Program-made: the position numbers and the translations under genes
In this document: positions 46,378 to 56,805 of the stretch, in pieces
How the letters are laid out: every line of letters starts with the position of its first letter
Numbering within the stretch: the stretch's first letter is position 1
Notes under the pieces: generated by a model
The model's database searches: none
What the model saw: only the letters and a program-made list of their open reading frames with translations
What the model was told of the DNA's origin: nothing
Source: Mycobacterium parmense
Lineage (GTDB): Bacteria; Actinomycetota; Actinomycetes; Mycobacteriales; Mycobacteriaceae
Assembly: GCF_010730575.1 (NCBI RefSeq)
Contig: NZ_AP022614.1
Location: forward strand, 3,472,001-3,536,000
Direction: 5' to 3'
Length of the DNA stretch: 64,000 bases

Positions 46378-47163
46378 GTGGCGGATTCACACCCGGGGCC
46401 GGGCCAGGAGGTCGAGCTGGACTTCGCCCGTGAATGGGTGGAGTTCTACGACCCGGACAATCCCGAGCACCTGATCGCGGCGGACCTCACCTGGCTGCTG
46501 TCGCGGTGGACGTGCGTGTTCGGCACCCCCGCCTGTCACGGCACGGTGGCGGGGCGCCCGGACGACGGATGTTGTTCGCACGGCGCGTTTTTGTCCGACG
46601 ACGACGATCGCGCGCGGTTGGACGACGCCGTGCGGCAGCTGTCCGCCGACGATTGGCAATTCCGGGAAAAGGGCTTGAGCCGCAAGGGATACCTGGAACT
46701 CGACGAGCACGACGGCCAGCCTCAGTACCGCACCCGCAAACACAAGGACGCCTGCATCTTTTTGAACCGGCCGGGTTTTCCCGCGGGCGCGGGCTGTGCC
46801 CTGCACATCAAGGCCGTCGAGCTGGGCGTGCCGCCGCTGACCATGAAGCCCGACGTGTGCTGGCAACTGCCGATTCGGCGCAGCCAGGAGTGGGTGACCC
46901 GGCCCGACGGCACCGAGATCCTGAAAACCACTGTGACGGAATACGACCGCCGCGGGTGGGGCTCCGGTGGGGCCGACCTGCACTGGTATTGCACCGGCGA
47001 CCCGGGCGCCCACGTCGGGGCCACCCAGGTGTGGGAGAGCATGGCCGACGAACTCACCGAACTGCTCGGCGCGAAGGCCTACGCGGAGCTGGCGGCGATG
47101 TGCAAGCGTCGCAGCAAGTTGGGGCTCGTAGCGGTGCACCCGGCGACCCGGATCGCCGAGTAG
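46378..47163 (+). CDS. Cys-rich DUF3109-like protein (Rv0495c-like)
   Basis: A 261-residue soluble protein with spaced cysteines: [19 protein letters not shown] then CCSHGAFL near residues 42-65, [18 protein letters not shown] near 122-140, CWQLP near 160 and WYCTG near 203. The pattern suggests a metal or Fe-S site, as in DUF3109 proteins. In M. tuberculosis it has been tied to redox balance. The GTG start is just downstream of the 57-base repeats, so they lie in its promoter or leader. Confidence 0.8.
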   Translation: MADSHPGPGQEVELDFAREWVEFYDPDNPEHLIAADLTWLLSRWTCVFGTPACHGTVAGRPDDGCCSHGAFLSDDDDRARLDDAVRQLSADDWQFREKGLSRKGYLELDEHDGQPQYRTRKHKDACIFLNRPGFPAGAGCALHIKAVELGVPPLTMKPDVCWQLPIRRSQEWVTRPDGTEILKTTVTEYDRRGWGSGGADLHWYCTGDPGAHVGATQVWESMADELTELLGAKAYAELAAMCKRRSKLGLVAVHPATRIAE

Positions 47164-47244
47164 CCCCCGTTCGGGTCGCGTGCCCCAAGCTGAGCGCGCA
47201 GCCGTCGATTCCGGGCGGCCGGCAGACCGGCTGGGCGGTGTCGG

Positions 47245-47928
47245 CTAACCCTCGAGCTTGTAGCCCAGCCCGCGCACCGTGACCAGGTGCACGGGGTTGG
47301 CCGGGTCGGCCTCGATCTTGGAGCGCAGGCGCTTGACGTGCACGTCGAGCGTCTTGGTGTCGCCCACGTAGTCCGCGCCCCAGACCCGGTCGATCAGCTG
47401 TCCGCGGGTCAGCACCCGGCCACTGTTGCGCATCAGGTACTCGAGCAAGTCGAACTCCTTGAGCGGCAACGTGATCGTGTCGCCGTTGACGGAGACGACG
47501 TGCCGCTCGACGTCCATCCGCACCGGGCCGGACTCCAGCACCCCGTCGCTGATCTCGGAGTCGTCGTCGCCCCCGCGGCGCAGCACCGCGCGGATCCGGG
47601 CGATCAACTCGCGCGCCGAATACGGCTTGGTCACGTAGTCGTCCGCGCCGAGCTCGAGCCCCACCACCTTGTCGATCTCACTGTCGCGGGCGGTCACCAT
47701 GATCACCGGCACGCTGGAGCGCGCGCGCAGCTGCTTGCACACGTCGGTGCCCGACATGCCCGGGAGCATGAGGTCAAGCAAGACGATGTCGGCGCCGGCG
47801 CGGTCGAACTCGGCCAGCGCGGCGGGGCCGTCGGTCATCACCGTGGCCTCGAAGCCCTCCTTGCGGAGCAGGAATGCCAGCGGATCAGCCAGCGACTCCT
47901 CATCCTCCACGATAAGCACGCTGGTCAT
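47245..47928 (-). CDS. regX3: Response regulator RegX3
   Basis: A 227-residue OmpR/PhoB-type regulator of phosphate-starvation genes. The receiver has VEDEE at residues 8-11, phospho-acceptor Asp52 in VLLDLMLPGMSG and Lys in VTKPYSA. The C-terminal winged helix has LKEFDLLEYLMRNSGRVLTR and LDVHVKRLRSKIE. ATG 47928 overlaps the stop of a MIRU mini-ORF. Its ribosome site (AAGGAG) lies inside the MIRU. Confidence 0.97.
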   Translation of the reverse strand: MTSVLIVEDEESLADPLAFLLRKEGFEATVMTDGPAALAEFDRAGADIVLLDLMLPGMSGTDVCKQLRARSSVPVIMVTARDSEIDKVVGLELGADDYVTKPYSARELIARIRAVLRRGGDDDSEISDGVLESGPVRMDVERHVVSVNGDTITLPLKEFDLLEYLMRNSGRVLTRGQLIDRVWGADYVGDTKTLDVHVKRLRSKIEADPANPVHLVTVRGLGYKLEG

Positions 47929-47981
47929 CGGCGCCACTCCTTCTCATCGCTGCGCTCTGCATCGTCGTAGGCGCGCGTCAT
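47925..47981 (-). CDS. MIRU mini-ORF 2 (18 residues)
   Basis: Reads [18 protein letters not shown], stop. Its ATG overlaps the stop of mini-ORF 1 (ATGA), and its TGA overlaps the regX3 ATG. An AAGGAG site sits upstream of its start in the neighbouring repeat. It may serve only to pass ribosomes from senX3 to regX3. Confidence 0.4.
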   Translation of the reverse strand: MTRAYDDAERSDEKEWRR

Positions 47982-48041
47982 CGGCGCCACTCCTTCTCAT
48001 CCTCATCGCTTCGCTCTGCAGCGTCGTCAGCGCGCGTCATC
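47930..48041 (-). repeat. Mycobacterial interspersed repetitive units (MIRU), two copies
   Basis: Two tandem units in the senX3-regX3 spacer. On the minus strand unit 1 (48041 down to 47983) is 59 bases and unit 2 (47982 down to 47930) is 53 bases. Both start GATGACGCGCGC and end AAGGAGTGGCGCC. The 6-base size difference is a GATGAG duplication in unit 1. The 53-base form is a known MIRU type. Confidence 0.95.
47978..48040 (-). CDS. MIRU mini-ORF 1 (20 residues)
   Basis: Reads [20 protein letters not shown], stop. Its ATG overlaps the senX3 stop codon (ATGA) and its TGA overlaps mini-ORF 2. Very acidic and basic residues alternate; no fold is expected. Confidence 0.4.
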   Translation of the reverse strand: MTRADDAAERSDEDEKEWRR

Positions 48042-49257
48042 GACTCAATTCTTCCTCTCTGTGGGGCCTGCTGGGCCGCACCTCACGACCCCGCTGTGGC
48101 TCGTTTACCTCGTCGCCGTCCTTGAAGGCGGGGATGGACAGGGTGAAGGTCGACCCGGTTCCGGGCTTGCTCCACACACCGATGCTGCCGTTGTGGTTGG
48201 CCGCGACGTGTTTGACGATGGCCAGGCCCAGCCCGCTGCCCCCGGTGGCGCGGGACCGCGCCTTGTCGCCGCGGAAGAACCGCTCGAAGACGCGCTCCTG
48301 GTCTTCCAGGGCGATCCCGATGCCGCGGTCGGTGACGGCGATCTCGATGTTGTCGCCGCGGCGACGACGGCTGATCGATACCGGCGACCCCGGAGGCGAG
48401 TACGCGATCGCGTTGGAGACCAGGTTCGCCAATGCGGTCACCAGCAGGGTCTCGTCACCCAGGACCCGCAAGCCGGCCGGGGAGTCGGTGCGGATCTCGA
48501 TGTCGGCGTTGTCGGCAGCCACCTTGTGGCGCGAAATCGCTTCGGACACAACGGTGTCCACCTCGACCTCGGTGACGTTGGGCAGCCGTTCTGCGCCCTG
48601 CAGCCGAGACAGCTCGATAAGCTCGGCGACCATGTCGCCCAGCCGGTTGGCCTCCACGAGCACCTTCTCGGCGAATCGCCGCACGGTTTCGGAGTCGTCG
48701 GCCGACGCCAGCAGCGCCTCGGCCAGCAGCGCCATGGCCCCGACCGGGGTTTTGAGCTCGTGGCTGACGTTGGCCACGAAGTCGCGCCGCGTCGCCTCCA
48801 TGCGCGCGTAGTCGGACTGGTCGTGGACGAACACCACCGCGAACCGCCGGTCTTCTTCGCTGAGCAGTCGGGCCTGCCCGTGCACCGACAGCCCGGACCG
48901 GCCCGGTGCGCGTTTCGCGGGCCGCAGGTCGAACTCCGCCACCACCCCGGCGAGCGCCTGCTGGGCCGCCTGCCAGGCCTGGTCGTCGAGCTGCCGGTCG
49001 CGGACCAAGCCCAGTTCCCTGGCCCGTTCGTTGAGGTAGACGACGTCGCGGTGCGAGTCCACGACCGCGGCTCCCATCGGCATCAGGGCCACGATCCGTT
49101 GCAGCATCTGGGCGACTGTGATTCCGCTCCACTCAGTGGTCGTCTGCTGACGGTGTTGCACCGCCCGAGATGACAGCCGCCTCCCGGCCGCAACACCTGC
49201 GGCCAGCGCGACGACCGACAAAACCCCGGCCAGCAACAGCGCCGAGAACACAGTCAC
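48037..49257 (-). CDS. senX3: Sensor histidine kinase SenX3
   Basis: A 406-residue kinase partner of RegX3. One or two N-terminal membrane segments ([20 protein letters not shown]) are followed by a PAS-like region. The H box is [16 protein letters not shown] (His near 165), the N box [10 protein letters not shown], and the ATP lid is DRGIGI and [14 protein letters not shown] start. It senses phosphate supply through the Pst/PhoU system in mycobacteria. The stop is joined by ATGA to the MIRU mini-ORFs. Confidence 0.96.
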   Translation of the reverse strand: MTVFSALLLAGVLSVVALAAGVAAGRRLSSRAVQHRQQTTTEWSGITVAQMLQRIVALMPMGAAVVDSHRDVVYLNERARELGLVRDRQLDDQAWQAAQQALAGVVAEFDLRPAKRAPGRSGLSVHGQARLLSEEDRRFAVVFVHDQSDYARMEATRRDFVANVSHELKTPVGAMALLAEALLASADDSETVRRFAEKVLVEANRLGDMVAELIELSRLQGAERLPNVTEVEVDTVVSEAISRHKVAADNADIEIRTDSPAGLRVLGDETLLVTALANLVSNAIAYSPPGSPVSISRRRRGDNIEIAVTDRGIGIALEDQERVFERFFRGDKARSRATGGSGLGLAIVKHVAANHNGSIGVWSKPGTGSTFTLSIPAFKDGDEVNEPQRGREVRPSRPHREEELSR

Positions 49258-49340
49258 ATAGCAAATCCTACAAATCTTCCTGAACGCCGCCCTAGCGGAA
49301 CGAGGCCAAAATCGGACAAGTCACATCCTGAGCCACAGGT

Positions 49341-49366
49341 GTTCCGCTCGCGTTCACGGAATGTTT
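49341..49366 (-). promoter_or_regulatory. Phased AAC direct repeats upstream of senX3 (candidate RegX3 box)
   Basis: On the minus strand CCAAAC, CGTGAAC and GCGGAAC follow each other with their AAC ends at 49363, 49352 and 49341, exactly 11 bases apart. The array ends 84 bases before the senX3 GTG. The upstream pitA region has a similar array. Autoregulation by RegX3 is the natural reading, but it is inference. Confidence 0.4.
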
Positions 49367-49408
49367 GGCAAGAGTGCCTTTAACCCGCGCCGCCGGCCGG
49401 CAACCCCC

Positions 49409-50158
49409 TCAGCCGCGCCCCTGGCCCGCGACCGCGGCGGCACCCACGGCCGCCGCCTCCGGATCGAGGTAGGTGCCGCCCGGGACCACCGGCCGCAGGT
49501 CGCCGTCGAGGTCGTAGCGCAGCGGGATACCGGTCGGGATGTTCAAGTCGACCACCGCCTCGTCGGACATCCCGTCGAGATATTTGACCAGGGCGCGCAG
49601 GGAGTTCCCGTGTGCGACCATCAGCACCGTCTTGCCAGACCGCAGATCCGGGACGACCACGTCGGTGAAGTACGGCAGGAACCGGGCGACCACGTCGGCC
49701 AGGCACTCGGTAAGCGGGCCGCCGCCGATGTTCGCGTAGCGGGGGTCGGAGTCCTGGCTGTAGCGGCTGCCCCTCTCGATCGGCGGTGGCGGCGTGTCAT
49801 AGCTGCGCCGCCACGCCATGAACTGCTCGTCGCCGTAGCGGGCTTTGGTCTCGGCCTTGTTCAGCCCCTGCAGCGCCCCGTAGTGCCGCTCGTTGAGCCG
49901 CCAACTGCGCCGCACCGGGATCCACAGCCGGTCGGCGGTGTCCAGCGCCAGGTGGGCGGTGGTGATCGCGCGGCGCAGCAGGGAGGTGTACAGGACGTCG
50001 GGCAACAGGTCGCTTTCGGCCATCAACTCGCCGCTGCGCACCGCCTCGGCGCGGCCCTTCTCGGTCAGGTCGACGTCGACCCAGCCGGTGAACTGGTTGC
50101 TGGCGTTCCATTCGCTCTCACCGTGGCGCAGTAGCACCAACGTGGCCGTTTCACCCAT
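49409..50158 (-). CDS. gpmA: 2,3-bisphosphoglycerate-dependent phosphoglycerate mutase
   Basis: A 249-residue glycolytic mutase. The phospho-histidine motif is [20 protein letters not shown] (His12). [19 protein letters not shown] and [16 protein letters not shown] supply the remaining active-site residues. It is called gpm1 (Rv0489) in M. tuberculosis. The LysE-family gene that follows it there, from memory, is absent here. Confidence 0.97.
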   Translation of the reverse strand: MGETATLVLLRHGESEWNASNQFTGWVDVDLTEKGRAEAVRSGELMAESDLLPDVLYTSLLRRAITTAHLALDTADRLWIPVRRSWRLNERHYGALQGLNKAETKARYGDEQFMAWRRSYDTPPPPIERGSRYSQDSDPRYANIGGGPLTECLADVVARFLPYFTDVVVPDLRSGKTVLMVAHGNSLRALVKYLDGMSDEAVVDLNIPTGIPLRYDLDGDLRPVVPGGTYLDPEAAAVGAAAVAGQGRG

Positions 50159-50179
50159 GGCGGTAATTCTCTCACGGGC

Positions 50180-50695
50180 TCAGTCGTCTTGGTCGTCCTC
50201 GTCGATCAGATGCGCGAACGCCTGCAGGTTCTTCAGCGATTCGCCGCGAGACACCCGCCACTCCCACTCCTTCTGGATCGACGAACGAAAGCCCAACTCC
50301 AGCAACGTATTGAAGTCGGAGTCGACCGCCTCGAGCACCTGCCCGAGCACTCGGTCGATCTCGTCGGCGTCGACCGAGGCCAGCGACATCCGGCCCACCA
50401 GGTAGATGTCGCCGACGTTGTCCAGCGTGTAGGCCACACCGTAGAGCCGGCGGTTGCGTTTGAGCAGGAACCGGTAGACGCCCTCGTGGTTCTCGTCGGG
50501 CTTGCGGCACACGAAGGCCTCGACGCGCACCGAGTGTTCGCCGATGCTCAAAATGGTGTTGGTCTTCAGCTTCCGCTCACCGGGCAGCTCCACCACCAGG
50601 CCCGACGGGCCACCGTGTGCCCCAGCCTGTTTCGAGTAGTTGAGGTCGCTCGCCTGCAACGCACCCTCGATGACGGCTTCGACTGTGGAGTTCAT
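50180..50695 (-). CDS. YbjN-domain protein (Rv0487-like)
   Basis: A 171-residue protein of the YbjN/type III secretion chaperone-like fold. Recognisable segments are [40 protein letters not shown] and [20 protein letters not shown]. Such proteins bind partners rather than catalyse. ATG 50695 overlaps the mshA stop (ATGA), linking it to mycothiol synthesis in expression at least. Confidence 0.85.
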   Translation of the reverse strand: MNSTVEAVIEGALQASDLNYSKQAGAHGGPSGLVVELPGERKLKTNTILSIGEHSVRVEAFVCRKPDENHEGVYRFLLKRNRRLYGVAYTLDNVGDIYLVGRMSLASVDADEIDRVLGQVLEAVDSDFNTLLELGFRSSIQKEWEWRVSRGESLKNLQAFAHLIDEDDQDD

Positions 50696-51966
50696 GCACC
50701 CATCCCCTGGCGCTCGGCCCGGAAGTCCCCGATCGCGCGCCGGTAGCTGGCCAGCAGCGCGTCGGTGGTGTTGTCCCAGGAAAACTTTGACGCATGCTCC
50801 GCCGCCGCGCGGCTCATCGCCCCAGCCTGCGGGGCGCGCAGGCGCAGCAGCCGGTCGAGCGCGTGTGCCCAGTGCTCGACATCGTGCCCGGGCACCAGCG
50901 TGCCGGTGACCCCGTCGCGCACCGCCACCGGCAGGCCGCCCACCGCGGCCGCGACGACGGGGGTGCCGCACGCCTGCGCCTCGAGCGCCACCAGGCCGAA
51001 CGACTCCGAATAGCTCGGCACGGCAACCAGATCCGCGGCCCGGAACAGGGTGGTGAGATTTTCGCGGGACTGCGGCGGCAGGAACGTCACCCGGGCCGCG
51101 ATCCCGAGTTCGCCGGCGAGGCGGACCAGCCCGTCGGGGGACGACCGGCCGCTGCCCGACGGACCACCGGCCACGACGACGCGCACACCCGGCAGCTTCG
51201 CGGCTGCCCGCAACACGATGTCGGGTGCCTTCAGCGGCTGGATCCGTCCGACGAACGCCACGACCTTCTCGCCGGGCGGCAGGCCCAGCGCCGCCCGGGC
51301 GGCGCGACGGTCGCCCGGCCTGAACGTCTCGAGGTCCACGCCCGGGTGGACCACGTCGATGCGCGCCGGGTCGGCGTTGTGCAGGGAGATCAGCTGCTTG
51401 GCCTCGTCGGCGGTGTTGACGATCAGCCGGTCCGCCTCGTCGACCACCTGCTGCTCCCCCACCGTCCGCAGCGGTGGCTCGGGGGCGTCCCCGTCGGCCA
51501 GAGCCGCGTTCTTGACGGCAGCCAGCGTGTGCGCGGTGTGGACCAGCGGCACGGCCCAGCGGTCGCGTGCCAACCAGCCGACCTGCCCGGACAGCCAGTA
51601 ATGCGAGTGCACGATGTCGTAGTAGCCGGGCTCGTGGGAGGCCTCGGCGCGGAGCACGCCCGCGGCAAAGGCGCACAGCTGGGTGGGCAGGTCATATTTG
51701 TCGAGGCCCTCGAACGGCCCGGCCACCACGTTGCGCACCAGGACGCGGGGCGCCACCCGCGCCACCGGCGGGTCGGCCGAGGCGGTCGCCCGGGTGAAGA
51801 TTTCCACCTCGATGCCACGCCGGGCCAGGTGCAGCGCGGTTTGCAGGACGTACACGTTCATGCCGCCGGCGTCGCCGGTGCCGGGCTGGGCCAGCGGCGA
51901 GGTGTGCACCGCCAGCACCGCTACGCGGCGCGGGTCATTCAGCCGGAAGACGTCATCGTGCCGCAC
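50692..51966 (-). CDS. mshA: D-inositol-3-phosphate glycosyltransferase MshA
   Basis: A 424-residue GT4 enzyme that starts mycothiol synthesis by joining GlcNAc from UDP-GlcNAc to inositol-3-phosphate. The acceptor-side loop is [56 protein letters not shown] and [20 protein letters not shown] complete the GT-B signatures. It is shorter at the N-terminus than the M. tuberculosis annotation, but core residues are complete. Confidence 0.95.
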   Translation of the reverse strand: MRHDDVFRLNDPRRVAVLAVHTSPLAQPGTGDAGGMNVYVLQTALHLARRGIEVEIFTRATASADPPVARVAPRVLVRNVVAGPFEGLDKYDLPTQLCAFAAGVLRAEASHEPGYYDIVHSHYWLSGQVGWLARDRWAVPLVHTAHTLAAVKNAALADGDAPEPPLRTVGEQQVVDEADRLIVNTADEAKQLISLHNADPARIDVVHPGVDLETFRPGDRRAARAALGLPPGEKVVAFVGRIQPLKAPDIVLRAAAKLPGVRVVVAGGPSGSGRSSPDGLVRLAGELGIAARVTFLPPQSRENLTTLFRAADLVAVPSYSESFGLVALEAQACGTPVVAAAVGGLPVAVRDGVTGTLVPGHDVEHWAHALDRLLRLRAPQAGAMSRAAAEHASKFSWDNTTDALLASYRRAIGDFRAERQGMGA

Positions 51967-52026
51967 ACTTTCATCTTTACAGGACGGCCCGAGCGCCCTA
52001 TCAAGCGCGCAGGCTGCGCGGGCGAT

Positions 52027-53340
52027 TCACGCCGACGACTCGTCGGCGGGGACGTCGCGCAGCGGCGCGTCCAGCGCCCCCGCGCGGCGCATCGCACCCA
52101 GCGGGTTGGCGTACAGCCCACCCAGCGACACCGTCCCGGCCCCGGCCTCCTGGACGCGGTTGCCGAAGGCGGTGACGCGGATGTCGCGCGGCGAGAGCAC
52201 CGAGCGCGCGGCGAACGCCCGCTCGACGTGCTCCATGGCCTCCGGGTACTCGGTGAAGGCCTGGCCGCCGACCACCAGTTCGTCGGGGTTGAGCATGTCG
52301 CGCAGCAGGGCGACCGCCTCGCCGAGGACACGGGCGCGCTCCGCCAGCAGCTCTTGGGCCTGCGGGTTGCCGGCCCGGGCCACCCGCACCAGATCGGTGA
52401 CGCCGGTGGTGGCGCGGCCCGCGGGGCCGCCGGGGACGACCTTGAGCCTGCGGGCGGCGGCCAGGACGGCCTCGTCGCTCACGGTCGATTCCAATTGGCC
52501 TGTGCCGCCGAGCAATTCGGAATAGGCGGGCAGGGTCGCGATGGTGCCGGGGCCGCTGGCCGGGCAGTGCACCCGCCCGCCGATCACCAACGCATAGCCC
52601 ACGGTCTCGCGGGCGTAGACGTACAGACTGGTCGGCGAGCTCGGCCGAAATCGGCGCATGCCCAGGAGCAGCTCGGCGCCGGCCATGGCGTCGACGTGGG
52701 AGGCCACCGATACCGGCAGGTGCAGCGCGTCGGCCAGCACCGGACCGACGGGCGCCTGCCGCCAGCCCAGTCGGGGGTGGTCGACGTGCCCGGTGGCGCC
52801 GTCGACCGTGCCACCGATGGCCACCCCCACCCACAGCGGGCGGCGCCGGTGCCAGCGCTGCAGGTAGCGCCCCGCGCTCTCGGCCAGCGAGGCCAGCGCG
52901 GGACCGGCGGGGCTGAGCGGCGTCGGTGTCTCGACCGTGTCAAGTGTGCGGCCGAACAGGTCGGTGGCCACGATGCTGGTGGTCTTGGCCCCGATGTGGA
53001 TGCCCAGGGTCACGAAGGGCTCGTGGTTGATCTCCACCGGCACGCGCGGGCGACCGATCGCGCCGGAGACGGCGAGGTCGGCGCGCTCCCGCAGCAGCCC
53101 GGCGTCGAGCAGGGCGATGACCTGGCGGTTGACCGTCGCGATGCTCAGGGAGGTGACCCTGGCGATGACGTCGCGGCCGACGGGGCCGTGCAGCCGGACG
53201 GCCCGGAAGACCGACGCCGCCGCGGAGTCGGGAATATGCAGCGCCGGCGGCAGGATCTGGGGGCGAGATCGCCGATTGCCCGTCTGGCCGGCTGCGCGGT
53301 TAGGCGAACGGTGGGAGGGGGTAAGAGTGTTCGAGCGCAC
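52027..53340 (-). CDS. ROK-family transcriptional regulator (Rv0485-like)
   Basis: A 437-residue NagC/XylR-type protein. An N-terminal winged helix (VFRAVRLHGPVGRDVIAR and LSIATVNRQVIALLDAGLL) is followed by a ROK sugar-kinase-like domain (LGIHIGAKTTSIVATDLFG, then GVAIGGTVDGATGHV). The zinc-binding CXCGXXGC motif of sugar-binding ROK regulators is not seen. GTG 53340 is supported by the conserved VRSNTLTPSHRSPNR start. It is divergent from the SDR gene. Confidence 0.9.
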   Translation of the reverse strand: MRSNTLTPSHRSPNRAAGQTGNRRSRPQILPPALHIPDSAAASVFRAVRLHGPVGRDVIARVTSLSIATVNRQVIALLDAGLLRERADLAVSGAIGRPRVPVEINHEPFVTLGIHIGAKTTSIVATDLFGRTLDTVETPTPLSPAGPALASLAESAGRYLQRWHRRRPLWVGVAIGGTVDGATGHVDHPRLGWRQAPVGPVLADALHLPVSVASHVDAMAGAELLLGMRRFRPSSPTSLYVYARETVGYALVIGGRVHCPASGPGTIATLPAYSELLGGTGQLESTVSDEAVLAAARRLKVVPGGPAGRATTGVTDLVRVARAGNPQAQELLAERARVLGEAVALLRDMLNPDELVVGGQAFTEYPEAMEHVERAFAARSVLSPRDIRVTAFGNRVQEAGAGTVSLGGLYANPLGAMRRAGALDAPLRDVPADESSA

Positions 53341-53512
53341 GTGCGTCCTTTGTCCGAGTTCTGCTGGCCGGTCCTTGGCCACGCCTGAAATCAGGAGCGG
53401 CAAAGTGCGCGGCAACAACACGCACGTGCCGCGAAGCGACACGCGACCGTCGTGTTGAACAAGGCGCTGGGGTGCACACCAAAAACCTAGCATGATTACT
53501 AGAGTTGCTGCG

Positions 53513-54262
53513 ATGGTTGCAATTGGCAGGAATGAACGCGTCGCCGTGGTCACCGGTGCGAGTTCCGGAATCGGCGAGGCGACCGCGAGAACCCTTGCCG
53601 CACAGGGCTTTCACGTGGTCGCGGTGGCGCGGCGCGCACAGCGCATCCAGGCGCTGGCCGACGAGATCGGCGGCACCGCGATTGTGGCGGATGTCACAGA
53701 CGACGCCGCGGTCGACTCCCTGTCGGCCGCGTTGGGGCGGGTCGACGTGCTGGTCAACAACGCCGGGGGCGCACGGGGCCTGGAATTCGTTGCCGACGCC
53801 GACCTCGAGCACTGGCGGTGGATGTGGGAGACCAATGTGCTGGGCACGCTGCGGGTCACCCGCGCGCTGCTGCCACGGCTGATCGACTCCGGCGACGGGC
53901 TGATCGTCACCGTCACCTCGATCGCGGCGCTGGAAACCTACGACGGCGGCGCCGGGTACACGGCGGCCAAGCATGCCCAGGGCGCGCTGCACCGCACGCT
54001 GCGCGGCGAGTTGCTGGGAAAACCGGTGCGGCTCACCGAGATCGCGCCCGGTGCGGTCGAGACCGAGTTCTCGCTGGTGCGATTCGACGGCGACGAAAAG
54101 CGCGCGGACGACGTCTATACCGGCATCACCCCGCTGACGGCGGGCGACATCGCCGAGGTGATCGGATTCGTGGCCTCCCGGCCCTCGCACGTCGACCTGG
54201 ACTTGGTTGTCATCCGGCCCCGCGACCAGGCCAGCGCGTCCCGGTTCAACCGCCGGGGCTAG
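53513..54262 (+). CDS. Short-chain dehydrogenase/reductase (Rv0484c-like)
   Basis: A 249-residue classical SDR. The NADP loop is [17 protein letters not shown], then [10 protein letters not shown], the catalytic Ser in VTSIAAL and YTAAKHAQG (Tyr, Lys). It ends with the strand [11 protein letters not shown]. coli YdfG-like members reduce hydroxy acids. An ATG at 53492 would add seven residues; neither start has a strong ribosome site. Confidence 0.88.
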   Translation: MVAIGRNERVAVVTGASSGIGEATARTLAAQGFHVVAVARRAQRIQALADEIGGTAIVADVTDDAAVDSLSAALGRVDVLVNNAGGARGLEFVADADLEHWRWMWETNVLGTLRVTRALLPRLIDSGDGLIVTVTSIAALETYDGGAGYTAAKHAQGALHRTLRGELLGKPVRLTEIAPGAVETEFSLVRFDGDEKRADDVYTGITPLTAGDIAEVIGFVASRPSHVDLDLVVIRPRDQASASRFNRRG

Positions 54263-55592
54263 GCACCGGGCTCGAAGAGGTGGTCGTCGTCGTGGTCGGC
54301 GTGCCCGACAGCGTCGGCGCGTCCGTCGGGGTGACCGGCGCGGTGACGGGGATCTGAGTCGACGGCGCGTGCGCCTTCGGCGGCGGCAGCGCCGACATCG
54401 CGACCCAGGTGTCCCAGTCCACGGCCCAGTCCCAGATGTCGCCGTCGGCGTAGGACAGCTGGATGGTGCTGCCGGTCACCTCGACCGGGTCACCGTAGAT
54501 CGCGGAGTGGTAGTACTCCTCGGCGTCGCCTGTCGAGAGGTTGATGCAGCCGTTGGTGACGTTGCTGTTGCCCTGCGCGCCCGCACTCGACGGGTTGGCG
54601 TGGATGAATTCGCCGTTGTTGGAGATCCGCACCGCCCACCGTTCGTGGGCGTTGGTGTAGCCGGCGGCCGGGTTGGACATGTAGAAGTCGGCGTACTTCT
54701 CGGTGACCACGTGGATGCCGTTGCGCGTGACGTTGCGGGCCTTGTCGGCCTCGCCGTAGCTGCACGGGAAGTCCATGATGACGCCCGCGTCGGTGACGAC
54801 CTGGATCCGGTGCGACGACACCTCCGCCTTCACCACCTGCCGCCGGCCGATCTGAATGCGCAGCGAGATGTCGTCGGCTCCGTAAGCGCCGTCGCCGAAC
54901 GGCAGCCCGTACAGCTTGGCGTCGACGTTCACCGTGGTCCCGGCCGGGTAGTACTCGCGCGGCCGCCAGTGCACCCGGGCCCCCTGCGACTCGTCGGGCA
55001 GCCAGGCCCAGCTGCCCTCGACCGGCGGGTCGGTGGTGACGGCGAGCGCCTTCTCGACGGCGGCCTTGTCGCTGATGGTCGAATCGAACTGGATGATCAC
55101 CGGCGCGGCCACCCCGACGGTCTGACCGTCGGCCAGCTGGAACTGCCCACCGACCTTCTTGGTGGGCGAGACGGTGGTGAACTTCCCGGACACGGGCACG
55201 GCCTTGCCGTTGTGGCCGACCGCCGCGCCGCTCCACGTGTAGGTGGAGTCGTAGCCCAGCGGCTCGGTGGTCGTGTAGACCGTGCGGTCCTGGTTGAACG
55301 TGCCGGCAACCGCCTTGCCGGACGAGTTCGTCAGCGTGACGTGCTGGAACCAGCCTTCGCTGACCTGGACGCTGATGGGCGCGATCGGCACCACGTTGTC
55401 GGCCGCCGGGGTGTTCAGGGCCGGCTGGTAGGTCAGCTGCGGCGCCGGCGGCTCCTTCTTCTCGGCCTGTTTCGTCGCGGTGCCCGCGCACGCGGCCAGC
55501 AGGCCCGGGGCGAAAACGCCCAGGCCGAGGGTCGCCAAAGCCACGCGCCGGTTGATCGGCGGCGGGGCGCTGGGCGTGGTCACGACATCCAA
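54246..55592 (-). CDS. lprQ: L,D-transpeptidase lipoprotein LprQ (LdtMt5 type)
   Basis: A 448-residue exported enzyme that makes 3-3 peptidoglycan cross-links. Signal peptide and lipobox LAAC (Cys35); two Ig-like domains; then the YkuD domain with [11 protein letters not shown] and the catalytic [19 protein letters not shown]. The usual SHGC motif is TNGC here, as in its M. tuberculosis orthologue. The tail is Pro/Thr/Ser-rich. It overlaps the SDR gene's 3' end by 17 bases and lies downstream of murB, another wall gene. Confidence 0.95.
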   Translation of the reverse strand: MDVVTTPSAPPPINRRVALATLGLGVFAPGLLAACAGTATKQAEKKEPPAPQLTYQPALNTPAADNVVPIAPISVQVSEGWFQHVTLTNSSGKAVAGTFNQDRTVYTTTEPLGYDSTYTWSGAAVGHNGKAVPVSGKFTTVSPTKKVGGQFQLADGQTVGVAAPVIIQFDSTISDKAAVEKALAVTTDPPVEGSWAWLPDESQGARVHWRPREYYPAGTTVNVDAKLYGLPFGDGAYGADDISLRIQIGRRQVVKAEVSSHRIQVVTDAGVIMDFPCSYGEADKARNVTRNGIHVVTEKYADFYMSNPAAGYTNAHERWAVRISNNGEFIHANPSSAGAQGNSNVTNGCINLSTGDAEEYYHSAIYGDPVEVTGSTIQLSYADGDIWDWAVDWDTWVAMSALPPPKAHAPSTQIPVTAPVTPTDAPTLSGTPTTTTTTSSSPVPSPGG

Positions 55593-55663
55593 AGATACCG
55601 GGCGAAAGCGACCCGCCTCGCCGCGACAATGCGAGGTCGGGGCAACAATCCGCGAGATTGCCG

Positions 55664-56779
55664 CTACAGCCTGCAGCCGAGCAGGACCGGTTCCGGCTGC
55701 AGTGTGATACCAAACACGTCATGCACCCGGGTCCGGATCAACCGGGCCAGAGCGAGCACGTCCTCGGTGTTCGCGCCGCCGCGGTTGGTGAGCGCCAGCG
55801 CATGCTTGGTGGACAGCCGACAGCGGGCTTCGAGACCGCCGGGATCCGGCTCGGGATATCCCTTGGCGAAGCCCGCCCGCTCCACGAGCCAGCCGGCGGC
55901 CAGCTTGACGCCGTCCGGGGCCGGATAGTGCGGCACCGGACCGTCGATCGTGTCCGCCAGCCGCTCGCAGACGTCCGGGGCGACCACCGGATTGGTGAAG
56001 AACGAGCCCACACTCCACGTGTCGTGATCGGCCGCGTCCAGCACCATGCCCTTGCGGCCGCGCAACCTCAGCACCGCTTCGCGGACCGCCCGTGGCTCGG
56101 CGCGCTCCCCCGCGCTCACGTCGAGCGCATCTGCCAGCTCCCCATAGCGCAGCGGCGCGCTGCGGCCCGCGGCGTCCAGCGCGAACTCCACTTCCAGCAC
56201 CACCCGGGCCGGTCCCAGCCCGACGGCCTCGCCGTGCTTGAAAATGCTTGTCCGATAACCGAATTCGAGCTCGCTGCCCGGTACCCAGCGCACCGTGCCG
56301 CTGTCGCGCTCCAGCACCCGGACCCGGGTGATGCAGTCGGACACCTCAGCCCCGTACGCCCCGACGTTCTGCACCGGGGTGGCCCCGGCCGAACCGGGGA
56401 TGCCGGACAGGCACTCCAGCCCCCCCAAGCCGTGCTCGATGCTGCGGACCACCACGTCGTCCCACACCGCACCCGCCTCCGCGCGCAGCAGGTTGCCGTC
56501 GACGGTGATGCCGCCGTTGGCCAGCCGCACGGCGGTCACGCCGGTCAGGGAGTCGGCGAGCACCACATTCGAACCGCCGGCGAACACCAGAACGGCCTCG
56601 TCCACGCCGTCGTCGCGCCCGTCCAGCTCCCGCAGCACGGCGATGACGTGATCGGTGCTGGTGCACGTGATGAGCCGCCGCGCCACGGGTCCGATCCGCA
56701 GGGTCGTCAACGGCGCCAGCGGCGCCTGCTCGGCGACCTGCGCGCCGGCGTGAAGCCGACCGGCAGCGCTGGGTCTCAT
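55664..56779 (-). CDS. murB: UDP-N-acetylenolpyruvoylglucosamine reductase
   Basis: A 371-residue FAD enzyme that completes UDP-MurNAc. FAD-binding is at [18 protein letters not shown] and [13 protein letters not shown]. The catalytic regions are [26 protein letters not shown] split across the middle, [12 protein letters not shown] (Ser) and [16 protein letters not shown]. It is divergent from the DUF2505 gene and followed by lprQ. Confidence 0.96.
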   Translation of the reverse strand: MRPSAAGRLHAGAQVAEQAPLAPLTTLRIGPVARRLITCTSTDHVIAVLRELDGRDDGVDEAVLVFAGGSNVVLADSLTGVTAVRLANGGITVDGNLLRAEAGAVWDDVVVRSIEHGLGGLECLSGIPGSAGATPVQNVGAYGAEVSDCITRVRVLERDSGTVRWVPGSELEFGYRTSIFKHGEAVGLGPARVVLEVEFALDAAGRSAPLRYGELADALDVSAGERAEPRAVREAVLRLRGRKGMVLDAADHDTWSVGSFFTNPVVAPDVCERLADTIDGPVPHYPAPDGVKLAAGWLVERAGFAKGYPEPDPGGLEARCRLSTKHALALTNRGGANTEDVLALARLIRTRVHDVFGITLQPEPVLLGCRL

Positions 56780-56805
56780 GGCCCGTAACGGTAGCCTGAC
56801 CAGCT

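Noticed and set aside
47218..47231. A terminator between Rv0495c and regX3 (GCCGG/CCGGC)
   Set aside because: Only five pairs and no T-run; common by chance at this GC content.
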